DNA from: Hyphomicrobiales bacterium
GTDB taxonomy: Bacteria > Pseudomonadota > Alphaproteobacteria > Rhizobiales > JAJFHR01
Assembly (NCBI GenBank): GCA_021775475.1
Contig: JAJFHS010000021.1
Coordinates: 1 to 40,040, forward strand
Direction of reading: 5' to 3'
Length of the DNA stretch: 40,040 nucleotides
The notes beneath the pieces are model-generated. The model worked only from the letters and a program-made list of their open reading frames with translations. It had not been told where the DNA came from and searched no databases. The first letter of the stretch is position 1, and each line of letters starts with the position of its first letter. Both the position numbers and the translations under genes were made by a program. Positions 18,095 through 26,777 of the stretch are shown here, piece by piece.

Positions 18095-18799
18095 ATGCGT
18101 GCATTGCTGTTCACAACCGGATCGCCATATTCACGTGCCATCAGAATTATCTTGGACGAGCTTGAACTTGAGTATGAACAACGAGAAGAAATTACTACAC
18201 CATCCGCTGAACAAAGAGCCGCAGCAACCCCCACCTTGCAAGTACCGACACTTTGGGATGGCGATCTCACGCTTTGGGAAAGTGGTACAATTGCCGAATA
18301 TTTGTTGACGACATACACTAACCGACCCGCCTCAGAACCACCTTTGGTTGCAAACCCTTGGCGTCCCTCGGCAGAGTGGCAAGACAAACTCATTTTCTCG
18401 ACAATTCAGACATTTGGAACCGCAGCTACCACCATTTCGCAGTTGAAGTGGACCGGTGTTTCAATTGATCAGAATGCTCATTTGAAAAGATCGACAGAGA
18501 AACTGACTCACATATTAGGGTGGCTTGAAAAACAACTGGAAGATACAAACAATGGATTTATCCATGACCGTGTTTCGTTGCAGGACATATTTCTGGCATC
18601 CCACATCCGGTTCATTCAGGCCAGACCGCTTGGAATCGATTTAAATCTGTCAAATTATGAGAGAATCGACTGCTTGCTTGCAAGGCTCGATCGAAGAAAG
18701 AGCTTTCTGTCCAACCCGGTCTGGTGGTGGGAACCCGGCGTCGTAGGATATGAAGCCGATGGCACCCCAAAATATCAGGGTGAAACCCAATCGAAATGA
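18095..18799 (+). CDS. Glutathione S-transferase family protein
   Basis: A 234-residue two-domain GST. The N-terminal thioredoxin fold has TGSPYSRAIRIILDELEL with Ser12 or Tyr13 as the likely glutathione-activating residue. The cis-Pro is in LQVPTLWDGD, and the glutathione-contacting ESGTIAEYLL follows near residue 66. The helical C-terminal domain contains VSLQDIFLASHIRF. AGGAGA precedes the ATG. It stands alone between divergent and unrelated genes; the substrate is unknown. Confidence 0.88.
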   Translation: MRALLFTTGSPYSRAIRIILDELELEYEQREEITTPSAEQRAAATPTLQVPTLWDGDLTLWESGTIAEYLLTTYTNRPASEPPLVANPWRPSAEWQDKLIFSTIQTFGTAATTISQLKWTGVSIDQNAHLKRSTEKLTHILGWLEKQLEDTNNGFIHDRVSLQDIFLASHIRFIQARPLGIDLNLSNYERIDCLLARLDRRKSFLSNPVWWWEPGVVGYEADGTPKYQGETQSK

Positions 18800-18956
18800 A
18801 TTACTGCATAGTACGCATAACGGACCTAAATCAACCGCAAAACCATCAGCTTTGAGCCATTTTTTCAAAACCATCGTCAACTCTCTACATCGTGAAGCCG
18901 GGTTTCACGATTTGGCTTTATACTCGGTGCCATGATTTATAAAGAGGGCATTTTCG

Positions 18957-19478
18957 GTGAAAACATATTTGATAGGCTTTTTGGTTAGCTTTATTTTTGC
19001 CGCTGGCCCGGCTCTGGCAGAACCTGTGTCTGGTCCGTTGTCGCTCCTTGTGTCAGCCAAGTCGATTGCTGGTCCTGCAGTTTCAAAATCTTTGCTTGTC
19101 GGCAAGCCGGTGGTGGTGACTTTCTTTGCTTCCTGGTGCCCGCCTTGTCTGCCGGAGTTTATGACACTTAATGCGCTTAAAAAGCATCCTGACGCACAGG
19201 GTGTTACCATCATTGCTGTAAATATTTTTGAAAATTTTGGCGGTAAAAATCCGGTGCGGATGCAACGTTTTTTGGGTCGTACCAACCCGGATTTTCCGGT
19301 GGTGAAAGGCAGTGCTGAAATTCGTGCTGCCTTTGGAAACGTTAGCCGCATTCCCACCATGGTTATCTATGACGAGCAAGGTCGTGAAAGCTGGCGGTTT
19401 GTTCACAAACAGGGTGCGACCAAAATGACTGCGGATCTGGACGAGATTGTTACTGCTTTGCGGGCGGCCAAGGGTTAG
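18957..19478 (+). CDS. Exported TlpA-like thioredoxin
   Basis: A 173-residue periplasmic thiol-disulfide protein. A signal peptide ends at about AGPALA. The redox motif is ASWCPPC (Cys residues near 64 and 67), and the cis-Pro loop is in SRIPTMVIYDEQG. The usual role of the family is reducing cysteines of cytochrome c or copper-site proteins in the periplasm. It starts with GTG; an AAAGAGGG lies just upstream. Convergent with rhlE across a palindromic repeat. Confidence 0.9.
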   Translation: MKTYLIGFLVSFIFAAGPALAEPVSGPLSLLVSAKSIAGPAVSKSLLVGKPVVVTFFASWCPPCLPEFMTLNALKKHPDAQGVTIIAVNIFENFGGKNPVRMQRFLGRTNPDFPVVKGSAEIRAAFGNVSRIPTMVIYDEQGRESWRFVHKQGATKMTADLDEIVTALRAAKG

Positions 19479-19503
19479 CGGGATCGCATTCAATCCCCCC
19501 TTT

Positions 19504-19619
19504 CGTCATCCCCGGGCTTGACCCGGGGATCCATACCTCAATTCTCTCGGCAATAAGACTGTGTCTTTGTTTTCGAAAGCTCAGCGCTATGGATCCTCGG
19601 GTCAAGCCCGAGGATGACG
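19504..19619. repeat. Palindromic spacer repeat
   Basis: Arms of 31 bp at 19504-19534 (starting CGTCATCCCCGGGCTTGACC) and 19589-19619, inverted and nearly complementary, around a 54-bp centre. This CGGGCTTGACCCG type is widely dispersed between genes in alphaproteobacteria. Here it separates the convergent thioredoxin and rhlE genes and could serve as a two-way terminator. Confidence 0.9.
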
Positions 19620-19654
19620 ACGTAGGGTGTGAATCCAAATAAAGAAGATACGCC

Positions 19655-20965
19655 CTAAGCCGCGACTTTTTTCTTCTTGGGCCGGTTGCGCCATTTGCCG
19701 GGGCGGTTGTTGTTGGCCGGTTTGGGCGAATTTTCTCCCCTGGGGCCATCGCGTTTGGTGCGATGTTTTTTGGCGGCACCCTGATTTTTGTTGCCCGAGC
19801 GGCCCTTGGCTTTACGCCCCGGTTTGATGCCGCGTTCGGGTCTTTGCCCGCTGGCCGCGTCAATGGTGATCTCCATCAGCTTTTCAATCGCCTGCAACAG
19901 ATGAAATTCTTCCGGTGAGCAAAAAGCAATGGCTTGTCCTGTGGCACCGGCGCGCGCGGTGCGGCCGATACGATGGACGTAGTTTTCTGGCACTTCAGGC
20001 AGTTCATAATTGTAAACATGGCTGATGCCGGAAATATCAATGCCGCGCGCAGCCACGTCAGTGGCGACAAGAATACGGATTTCACCGCGTTTAAAGGCTC
20101 TGATTGCGCGGTCGCGCTGAGCCTGGCTTTTGTTGCCATGGATGGAACCGGCTTTAAAACCGCAACTGACCAGATGCTTCATCAGGCGCTCGGCACCGCG
20201 TTTGGTGCGGGCAAAGACCAATGACAGATCATCACGGCGCTCAATCAGGCAATCTTTGAGCAATTCCTGTTTACCCTGATGATTGATGAAATGCACCGAC
20301 TGGTTGATCTTATCAGCTGCCTTGCCAGAAGGTGAGACTTGGATACGCACAGGATCGGTGAGGTAAGTGCTGGCCAGTTCGGCTACCAGTTTTGGCATGG
20401 TGGCAGAAAACAACATGGTCTGGCGTGGGCGTCCCAACAACCTGGCAATTTTGCGCAAGGCATGAATAAAGCCGAGATCGAGCATTTGGTCGGCTTCGTC
20501 GAGAACCAGATATTGCGCGGTGCTCAAATCAACGGCGCGGCGCTCGACCAGGTCAAGCAAACGTCCTGGTGTTGCAACCAAAACGTCGGTGCCGCGGGCT
20601 AGGTTTTTGATCTGAGCGCCAATCGATACGCCACCAACCACCATGGAGATGCGCAGCGGTGTGCGCTTTGCAAAACCGTTGAGGTTTTCACATATCTGTT
20701 TGGCCAACTCTCTTGTCGGCGCCAGAATCAATGCGCGAACGGTTTTGGGTTGAGGTTTATAATTACCTTTGTTGAGATGCTGGATCAGCGGCAGGCCAAA
20801 TGCTGCCGTCTTGCCGGTGCCGGTCTGGGCCAGACCCATCAGGTCTTTGCCGTCCAGCACAAGCGGAATAGCCTGTGATTGAATGGGGGTCGGGTTTTCG
20901 TACCCAAGTGTTTCAAGAGTTTTAAGTATTACTGCGGAAAGCCCGAGAGTTTCAAATTGTGTCAA
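19655..20965 (-). CDS. rhlE: DEAD-box RNA helicase RhlE
   Basis: A 436-residue ATP-dependent RNA helicase with all core motifs: Q motif GYENPTPIQ, motif I AQTGTGKT, Ia PTRELA, II DEAD, III SAT, V ATDVAARGIDI and VI HRIGRTARAG. The basic C-terminal tail (KHRTKRDGPRG, ending RPKKKKVAA) is typical of RhlE and binds RNA. I start at TTG 20965 (TQFETLGLSAVIL), which matches the family N-terminus and has AAGG eight bases upstream; the open frame extends to 21091 without family resemblance. Roles include ribosome assembly and cold-related RNA remodelling. Confidence 0.92.
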   Translation of the reverse strand: MTQFETLGLSAVILKTLETLGYENPTPIQSQAIPLVLDGKDLMGLAQTGTGKTAAFGLPLIQHLNKGNYKPQPKTVRALILAPTRELAKQICENLNGFAKRTPLRISMVVGGVSIGAQIKNLARGTDVLVATPGRLLDLVERRAVDLSTAQYLVLDEADQMLDLGFIHALRKIARLLGRPRQTMLFSATMPKLVAELASTYLTDPVRIQVSPSGKAADKINQSVHFINHQGKQELLKDCLIERRDDLSLVFARTKRGAERLMKHLVSCGFKAGSIHGNKSQAQRDRAIRAFKRGEIRILVATDVAARGIDISGISHVYNYELPEVPENYVHRIGRTARAGATGQAIAFCSPEEFHLLQAIEKLMEITIDAASGQRPERGIKPGRKAKGRSGNKNQGAAKKHRTKRDGPRGENSPKPANNNRPGKWRNRPKKKKVAA

Positions 20966-21303
20966 AATATATACCTTGTCTGTGGCGCGGGCTGGACAAA
21001 ACCAAAGCCCCGCGGCCAACGGTGAATCAAAATAACAGGTACACCTCTCGCCAGTATGGCGGGTGGGCCTGATGGTTGCGGTTGCGATCATGGCCGAGCT
21101 TATCAGCTGCCAGATCGTCAGTACCCCCGCGTGAATTGGGAACTTATGGAAATTAACGCCTCTTGCACCGGGATCTACATCACTTTTTCAATTATAAGGG
21201 TGATGGTTGGTGGTGACTGCTCACGCGGCAGCCAGAGAACGTTGCGGGCACGGTATTGACCACGCGCTGATAAAAGTCAAGCACTTATACTGAAACATGG
21301 TTT
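20966..21303. other. Non-coding region upstream of rhlE
   Basis: About 330 bp without a supported gene between rhlE and the next LysE-type gene, both on the minus strand. On the minus strand there is a TATAAT hexamer near 21193-21198, about 230 bases before the rhlE start, and a small CGCCAGTATGGCG hairpin in between. A long leader is therefore possible. I see no riboswitch that I recognise. Confidence 0.4.
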
Positions 21304-21894
21304 CTATTTCGGCGCGAGGATGGCCAATGCAACCACTGCCAGCATCGATAGTGCCATGGTAATGTTGATGGTCGTTTGAGTTTTTGCCGGAAGATCAAGC
21401 CTGTGCAAAGTAACACCGGCATAAAGCCACAGCAGGTGAACCGGTATCCAGATCATGTTGATAATCACAAACTTGATCAGTGTCTCAGTGGCCAGATCCT
21501 GCGGCATAAATGCAAAGCCGCCAAAGAGCGTTGTATTAACCGCATAGGCCTTTGGGTTGATGGCCTGAAGCATTATGGCGCCCCAAAACCCAGGCGGTTT
21601 GGCAGTTTTTATGAATGCAATTTTCGCACCCGACAATGCAATGCGTGCCGCCAGATAGACCAGATAGCAGGCTGAAGCTACAAACAGCACGAGGCGGATA
21701 TTATCATTGGCGAGCACAATAGCGGCCAGCCCCGATACAACGCCCAGCGCTACCAGATTGGTGCCGACAAACAGGCCGGCAAAAAAGCTCATTGCCGCGC
21801 GCCAGCCATAGGCCGAGCCGACGCCGGCAATTGTCAAAACCCCGGGACCGGGGGTAATAAGCAGGAAAAAGACGGCGGCGGCAAAGGTGAACAT
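21304..21894 (-). CDS. LysE-family exporter
   Basis: A 196-residue membrane protein with six predicted helices. The family start FFLLITPGPGVLTIAGVGSA is followed by YLVYLAARIALSGAKIAF and LQAINPKAYAVNTTLFGGF. I chose the ATG at 21894 (MFTFAAAVFF) because it places the first helix at the N-terminus; an in-frame TTG at 21918 would add eight polar residues. It is a different branch from the exporter at 17300. Substrate unknown. Confidence 0.87.
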   Translation of the reverse strand: MFTFAAAVFFLLITPGPGVLTIAGVGSAYGWRAAMSFFAGLFVGTNLVALGVVSGLAAIVLANDNIRLVLFVASACYLVYLAARIALSGAKIAFIKTAKPPGFWGAIMLQAINPKAYAVNTTLFGGFAFMPQDLATETLIKFVIINMIWIPVHLLWLYAGVTLHRLDLPAKTQTTINITMALSMLAVVALAILAPK

Positions 21895-22042
21895 GGTGCA
21901 GCCTAATTGCGGGTACAATTACAGTCAACGTCAACAATTGTCGGATTGAGAAAAGTCTGAATTGATAGTCGAATTTTATTTTTTTGACACCGTCCATGTC
22001 ATCATGGTTGATAAGTAACCTGACCGAATTTGGACCCCCATA

Positions 22043-22963
22043 ATGCCTGACATATTTGCACCCCCCCAAATGCCTTTTATGGGCTCGTGTTCTGATATGC
22101 CTTTTGAGAATGCTGAGGCTGTATTGTTTGCAGCGCCACATGGAACGCCTTACGAAGGGGTTGATAATGAGTCTTATGCCGCCACGGCCGATGCCCTGCG
22201 CAAAGCATTGCAACCGGATGCCGAATGGGTTGAACACTGGGATTTTGATCTCGGCGGCCCCTTGCTTGGCAGCAATGATTTCAAATTGATGGACGCAGGT
22301 AATCTGGCTACATCTTCGCTCGATGGTGCGGGAAATCGCGCGCTGATCAAACGTGCGGTGCAACGTATTCTCGATGCTGGCGCCGTCCCCATCATGATCG
22401 GCGGCGATGATTCAACTCCCATCCCCTTCATTGAATCCCTTGCGCCTAAAGGTCCCCTCACCATCGTTCAGATTGACGCACATATTGACTGGCGCGACCA
22501 GCGCCGCGGTGAGCCTCGCGGATTTTCCAGCACCATGCGGCGGGCTTCTGAATTTGAACATGTAGAGGCGATCATACAAATCGGCATTCGCGGTTTGGGC
22601 TCGGCGCGCGCGCAAGAAGTCAAAATTGCGTCAGACTGGGGCGCTAAAATCATTACCGCACAGATGTTGCATAATGATGGCATTGCGGCTGCCCTGAGGC
22701 ATTTGAAAAAAGATGCCAATTGTATGATTACATTTGATTGTGACGCACTGGACCCGGCCATCATGCCAGCGGTTACTGCCCCAACTCCGGGCGGCCTGTC
22801 TTATACTCAAATGATAGACATCATTGCAGCAGTCAACAAAAAGGCCAATCTGGTCGCTTTCGACCTGATAGAATTTGTGCCTCATCTCGACCTTAATGGC
22901 ACAGCAGCAATTACGGCAGCGCGCATAATCACTAATGTCATTGGTAATCTTGCCCGCAGGTAA
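22043..22963 (+). CDS. Agmatinase/arginase-family ureohydrolase
   Basis: A 306-residue binuclear-manganese hydrolase fold. Metal ligands are visible in IVQIDAHIDWRD (Asp145, His147, Asp149) and FDCDALDPAIMPAVTAP (Asp-x-Asp near 231-233), with Glu in LIEFVP. The first ligand motif reads GGDDS (residues 120-124) where the canonical family has GGDHS, so Asp123 replaces the usual His. Substrates of the family are guanidino compounds such as agmatine or guanidinobutyrate, releasing urea. The substitution may mark a subfamily rather than inactivation. It stands alone. Confidence 0.87.
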   Translation: MPDIFAPPQMPFMGSCSDMPFENAEAVLFAAPHGTPYEGVDNESYAATADALRKALQPDAEWVEHWDFDLGGPLLGSNDFKLMDAGNLATSSLDGAGNRALIKRAVQRILDAGAVPIMIGGDDSTPIPFIESLAPKGPLTIVQIDAHIDWRDQRRGEPRGFSSTMRRASEFEHVEAIIQIGIRGLGSARAQEVKIASDWGAKIITAQMLHNDGIAAALRHLKKDANCMITFDCDALDPAIMPAVTAPTPGGLSYTQMIDIIAAVNKKANLVAFDLIEFVPHLDLNGTAAITAARIITNVIGNLARR

Positions 22964-23086
22964 AACCGGTTTCCTGCCCGTTCAACACATTCGTCCTCAC
23001 GCATATGTGAAGAGCCGTGAATTCAATCTCCCTGCGATCCACAATAGGGTGAATACAGATTAGCTAGATTTTAGGGGGAGCCTTTC

Positions 23087-24241
23087 ATGAAAACCAAACT
23101 ATATTCAGCAGCCTTTGCCATCGCACTTGCTGGCGTCGGCACTACTGCGATGGCGGATGGTATCGTTTCCACCATTGTTAATTCACCTCTGTCGGCCACG
23201 GGCACGCTTTCGGGCTCACGCGTTGGTATCAATATTTACCTGCAAAAGCCCGGTGCCATGGGCGCTGACTTCATGGATCCCAACGTCATTGGCTACGGTA
23301 TTCCCAAGGGCGGTAAACTTGAAGTGGAATTGGGCGGTGGTTATGAGCGCGACTGGGATATAGGCATCAGCCAGTCATCGATGATGCTTGTTACCGGAAC
23401 GCCGCAACAAGGCCTTCCCGGCAAAAAAGTCGGCTACACGATTGCAGCGGGAGATAACGAAAACACACTTGTTGTCACGCCAACCGGTGAAAATGGTCTT
23501 GTAGCTGAAAAAACCATGACGCCGGCGCCCGGTGCCAAGGGTGATCCGGTGCGCCAGCGCGGTATCAAGGTACTTCATGTAGGATTTTTACAAAGTGCAT
23601 TTTTAAATACCGGCGAGAGTGGAACTGTCACTGTGCGCTTCAAAGATGCGGCAGGCAATGTGGTTGCAACCGGCACTGAAACAATTGAATTTATCAAAAG
23701 CCCGCGTGCCCAGATATTGCCAACAAATTTTCCTCATAAGCGCCGCAACCACAATTGGCAGACAGTCAGTCCCGGCGCTGCAACTGCGTTGCCCTTGACC
23801 TATATGGTCTATGGCAAATCAACCGGTACCAATACCAAGAGCCATTACGCCTTTAAAGGCGGCATGGAAGGCTTGGGTGTCGTTGCCGATGGCAAGGGCC
23901 GTTTTAAGGATGGTCTTCTGGTTCGTGACACAAATGGCGATGGCAAGCTTGATGCAAGTACCGATACAATTGTCGGCGGCGTCAATATTTCCGCACCCGC
24001 CGGGGCAACCGGGCAATCGTTGCAAAACATGATGATAAACGGTAAGGCCATGCTGTCAATCGACACGATGAAGATGGCACCCAAACCGGGAAAACGCTGG
24101 GGTGGCTCGATGATGATGTTAAGCTTCAAAGCCGGAAGTGCCACTGGCAAATATCGCGCAACTGTTAGCCTGCTCAATAAACCCGGCGACATGTCGAGTG
24201 GTGATGGTGCGTCATATACCTACACAATTATTGCCAAATAA
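23087..24241 (+). CDS. Exported protein of unknown function
   Basis: 384 residues with a clear signal peptide (MKTKLYSAAFAIALAG, cleaved about TAMA/DG). I do not recognise the family. The mature part is rich in Gly, Thr and Met and looks beta-structured. It has a repeated style of GxxVGYxIxxGDNENTLVVTP and a GTVTVRFKDAAGNVVATGTE segment reminiscent of Ig-like folds. Near residues 281-292 DTNGDGKLDAST matches a single EF-hand or dockerin-type calcium loop. GGGGGAG precedes the ATG. No transmembrane anchor or lipobox is seen, so it is likely periplasmic or secreted. Monocistronic. Confidence 0.8.
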   Translation: MKTKLYSAAFAIALAGVGTTAMADGIVSTIVNSPLSATGTLSGSRVGINIYLQKPGAMGADFMDPNVIGYGIPKGGKLEVELGGGYERDWDIGISQSSMMLVTGTPQQGLPGKKVGYTIAAGDNENTLVVTPTGENGLVAEKTMTPAPGAKGDPVRQRGIKVLHVGFLQSAFLNTGESGTVTVRFKDAAGNVVATGTETIEFIKSPRAQILPTNFPHKRRNHNWQTVSPGAATALPLTYMVYGKSTGTNTKSHYAFKGGMEGLGVVADGKGRFKDGLLVRDTNGDGKLDASTDTIVGGVNISAPAGATGQSLQNMMINGKAMLSIDTMKMAPKPGKRWGGSMMMLSFKAGSATGKYRATVSLLNKPGDMSSGDGASYTYTIIAK

Positions 24242-24256
24242 CCTGTGGCAATAGCT

Positions 24257-24880
24257 CTAGCGCAGGCTGGCGGCCCCGCGAAAATGGTAGGTTGAAAACT
24301 TCGGGAACGGGGCAAGGTAGCCGGTTTCCAGAGTTTTGATATCGAACCCGGCTGTTTTGATCAGCGCGGGGATATCACGATTGACGTTGCAACCACCGGC
24401 AATCCTGTTCCAGTAGGGATTGATGCGGTCCTGCCAGCGCGCGACGTTCCGGTCGGGTGAGCGACCATGCTCACAAAACAGGAGCGTGCCGCCGGGTTTC
24501 AAGACCCGGCGCATTTCGGCCAAGGCCTGCTCAGCCACGGGAATGGTACAGGCCGAATAGGTCAAAACGACGGTGTCGGCTAAGTTACTGTCGAGGGGCA
24601 TATCTTCGGCCGAGGCAGTGATTATCTCAACCTCCAGCGGTGATTGATGCATGCGCTTCTTGGCCAGAGCCGTCATTTCCGGCACCGGGTCAACACCAAT
24701 GATGTTTTTGACTTTGGTGGCATCGTAAAACGCTAGATTGTGACCGGGGCCAATGCCTATTTCAACCACAACGCCGGTGGCGTGGGGAATTGTCATCGCT
24801 CTCTGCTTGGCAATAGCTGCAACGCCACAGGCAACATTGACCAGCTTTGGCATTATGTGTCTGTCGTAAAACCCTGCCAT
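24257..24880 (-). CDS. Class I SAM-dependent methyltransferase
   Basis: A 207-residue methyltransferase. Motif I is VVEIGIGPGHNLAFY (from about residue 38), with the acidic post-I residue in IIGVDPVPEM, motif II region DTVVLTYSACTIP and motif III LKPGGTLLFCEHG. The C-terminal INPYWNRIAGGCNVNRDI and YLAPFPKFSTYHFRGAA resemble METTL7/UbiE-like small-molecule or lipid methyltransferases. The substrate is not evident. It follows the EamA gene on the same strand by 9 bp, so they are likely co-transcribed. Confidence 0.87.
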   Translation of the reverse strand: MAGFYDRHIMPKLVNVACGVAAIAKQRAMTIPHATGVVVEIGIGPGHNLAFYDATKVKNIIGVDPVPEMTALAKKRMHQSPLEVEIITASAEDMPLDSNLADTVVLTYSACTIPVAEQALAEMRRVLKPGGTLLFCEHGRSPDRNVARWQDRINPYWNRIAGGCNVNRDIPALIKTAGFDIKTLETGYLAPFPKFSTYHFRGAASLR

Positions 24881-24889
24881 TTGAATCTC

Positions 24890-25807
24890 TTATAGTTTTT
24901 CTCTGAACCCGGGCGAAAACCTGCCATCTATGGCGATTAATCCCAATGCGATGAATGCCATACCGGCAATATGGGTGATTTTTATCTGTTCATCAAGCAC
25001 CGACACCCCCAGGGCAATGGCACTGACCGGAATTAAGAACGTCACCAGTGACACGTTGGTGGCACCGGCCAGTTTCAAAATTCGAAAGAAAAACACATAA
25101 GCCAGAGCCGTACTCAAGAGCGCCAGAGCAAGCACTGCTGCACTCGTTGACAGGCCGGGCAGGGTTTGGGAGGAAAAGGGCTCGAGATAGATAACGACTG
25201 GCAGCAAAATGATGCTGGAGGCGGACAATTGCCCAGCCGCGGTGATAACCGGGGGCTGGTTGGCAAATCGGCGACCGTAAATACTGGCAAACCCATAAGA
25301 AAGTGCCGCTGCCAATATGGCCAGCTGGGCAACAACATTTTCACCAATGGTGCCCAGAAGTTCTGGGCCAACCATGATTGCCACCCCGATTATTCCACAA
25401 ACAACACCGAATACCCGTGCTGGTGTCAGTTTTTCATCACGGGTCAGAAAATGCACCAGCACCACGGTAAAGAGCGGCGTGGTTGCGTTAAAAATCGAGG
25501 CCAGCCCGCTGGCAATGTAAATTTGCCCCCAGAAAATCAAACTGAAGGGGATACAATTATTGAGCAAGCCCATAATGAAAAAGGATCGCCAGGTTTTTAA
25601 ATCAGACGGTAATCTCAATCCGGTCAGACAGGCAAACCCAATCAGTGCGATTGCAGCAAGACTAACGCGGGCAAGCACCAGCGTCAGTGGCGGCACTTCG
25701 CGCACGGCATAAGCTGCAAAGAAAAATGACCCGCCCCAAAGCACTGACAGAGCAATCAGCAGGATCCAGGCTTCACGCCCCATTCTTAAATTTATTTTCG
25801 GTTTCAT
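24890..25807 (-). CDS. EamA/DMT-family transporter
   Basis: A 305-residue inner-membrane protein with about ten helices in two EamA repeats. Signatures are LSVLWGGSFFFAAYAVREVPPL (part shown), NNCIPFSLIFWGQ, ASIFNATTPLFTVVLVHFL and, in repeat two, LLSTALAYVFFFRILKLAGA with FLIPVSAIALGVSVLDE. Members export metabolites; the substrate is unknown. An alternative start at 25783 (MGREAWILL) is possible. Probably in operon with the methyltransferase. Confidence 0.88.
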   Translation of the reverse strand: MKPKINLRMGREAWILLIALSVLWGGSFFFAAYAVREVPPLTLVLARVSLAAIALIGFACLTGLRLPSDLKTWRSFFIMGLLNNCIPFSLIFWGQIYIASGLASIFNATTPLFTVVLVHFLTRDEKLTPARVFGVVCGIIGVAIMVGPELLGTIGENVVAQLAILAAALSYGFASIYGRRFANQPPVITAAGQLSASSIILLPVVIYLEPFSSQTLPGLSTSAAVLALALLSTALAYVFFFRILKLAGATNVSLVTFLIPVSAIALGVSVLDEQIKITHIAGMAFIALGLIAIDGRFSPGFREKL

Positions 25808-25928
25808 GGGGTGTGACTTATTACCAGGGAGAAATAATCTCCACCCGTTTATTGCTGTCTTTACATGACACCTTGTGGCTAAGTATCTGCCATCGGGTTT
25901 TCCGTAACGAATAATAAGTACCCCACCT

Positions 25929-26777
25929 ATGTCGGCTGAAATATTCTTAACCGTCCTTTTTGCCGCTGCTCTTCATGCTGGCTGGAACGCTATTGTCAAG
26001 ATGCGCGGCGATCGCCTTGTGGTTATGGGATTAATTGCTGCCGCCGGTGGTATCATTTTCCTGCCCGGCCTGTTTTTGTTTCCGGCCCCCGCAGTTGAAG
26101 TCTGGCCATTGCTGGCACTCTCCATTGCCATTCGCTGTCTTTATAGTTTTTTTCTGTGTTTTGCCTATGACAATGGCGATCTGGGACAGGTTTACCCTAT
26201 AGCCCGAGGAACCGCCCCGCTTCTGGTTGCATTAGGCGCATTTGTTCTGGTTGGCGAAAGCCTATCTTTTTTGGCGTTTTTGGGTATTTTGTGTCTGGTG
26301 GCGGGGGTTTTGAGCCTGATTTTTGATGCCGGTTCTTTGTGGAAACAAAACAGCCAGGCGATCATCTATGCCCTGCTCACAGCCTTGTGCATTGCCGCAT
26401 ATACGGTTGTTGATGGAATTGGTGTGAGGAACTCCGGCTCGGTCATGGGGTTTGCTGCCTGGCTAACCGTTGGTGATGGCATATTCCTGTTTGCGCTGGC
26501 CGCTGTTTTGCGCGGTAAATCAGTAGTGCGGGTGGCCAAAGCAAACCTTGCCGCCTGTTGCATCGGCGGCCTTATGCAAGCAGGTGCCTACTGGATTATT
26601 ATTGTCGCCCTGGCGGTAGCACCCATGGCAATGGTATCAGCCTTGCGCGAAACAAGTGTATTGTTTGCAGCATTACTCTCAACGTTTATCCTGAAAGAAG
26701 GCATGGGCGTGTGGCGCTTTATTTCCGCCAGCCTGATCACTCTTGGCATGATTATTATGCGATACGACAAGTCCTAG
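25929..26777 (+). CDS. EamA/DMT-family transporter
   Basis: A 282-residue membrane protein with about ten helices. LFAAALHAGWNAIVKMRGDR at the N-terminus and GDLGQVYPIARGTAPLLVAL with LRETSVLFAALLSTFILKE place it in the EamA superfamily, in a branch distinct from the gene at 24890. Divergent from that gene (121 bp apart) and convergent with the next, overlapping it by 4 bp. Substrate unknown. Confidence 0.87.
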   Translation: MSAEIFLTVLFAAALHAGWNAIVKMRGDRLVVMGLIAAAGGIIFLPGLFLFPAPAVEVWPLLALSIAIRCLYSFFLCFAYDNGDLGQVYPIARGTAPLLVALGAFVLVGESLSFLAFLGILCLVAGVLSLIFDAGSLWKQNSQAIIYALLTALCIAAYTVVDGIGVRNSGSVMGFAAWLTVGDGIFLFALAAVLRGKSVVRVAKANLAACCIGGLMQAGAYWIIIVALAVAPMAMVSALRETSVLFAALLSTFILKEGMGVWRFISASLITLGMIIMRYDKS

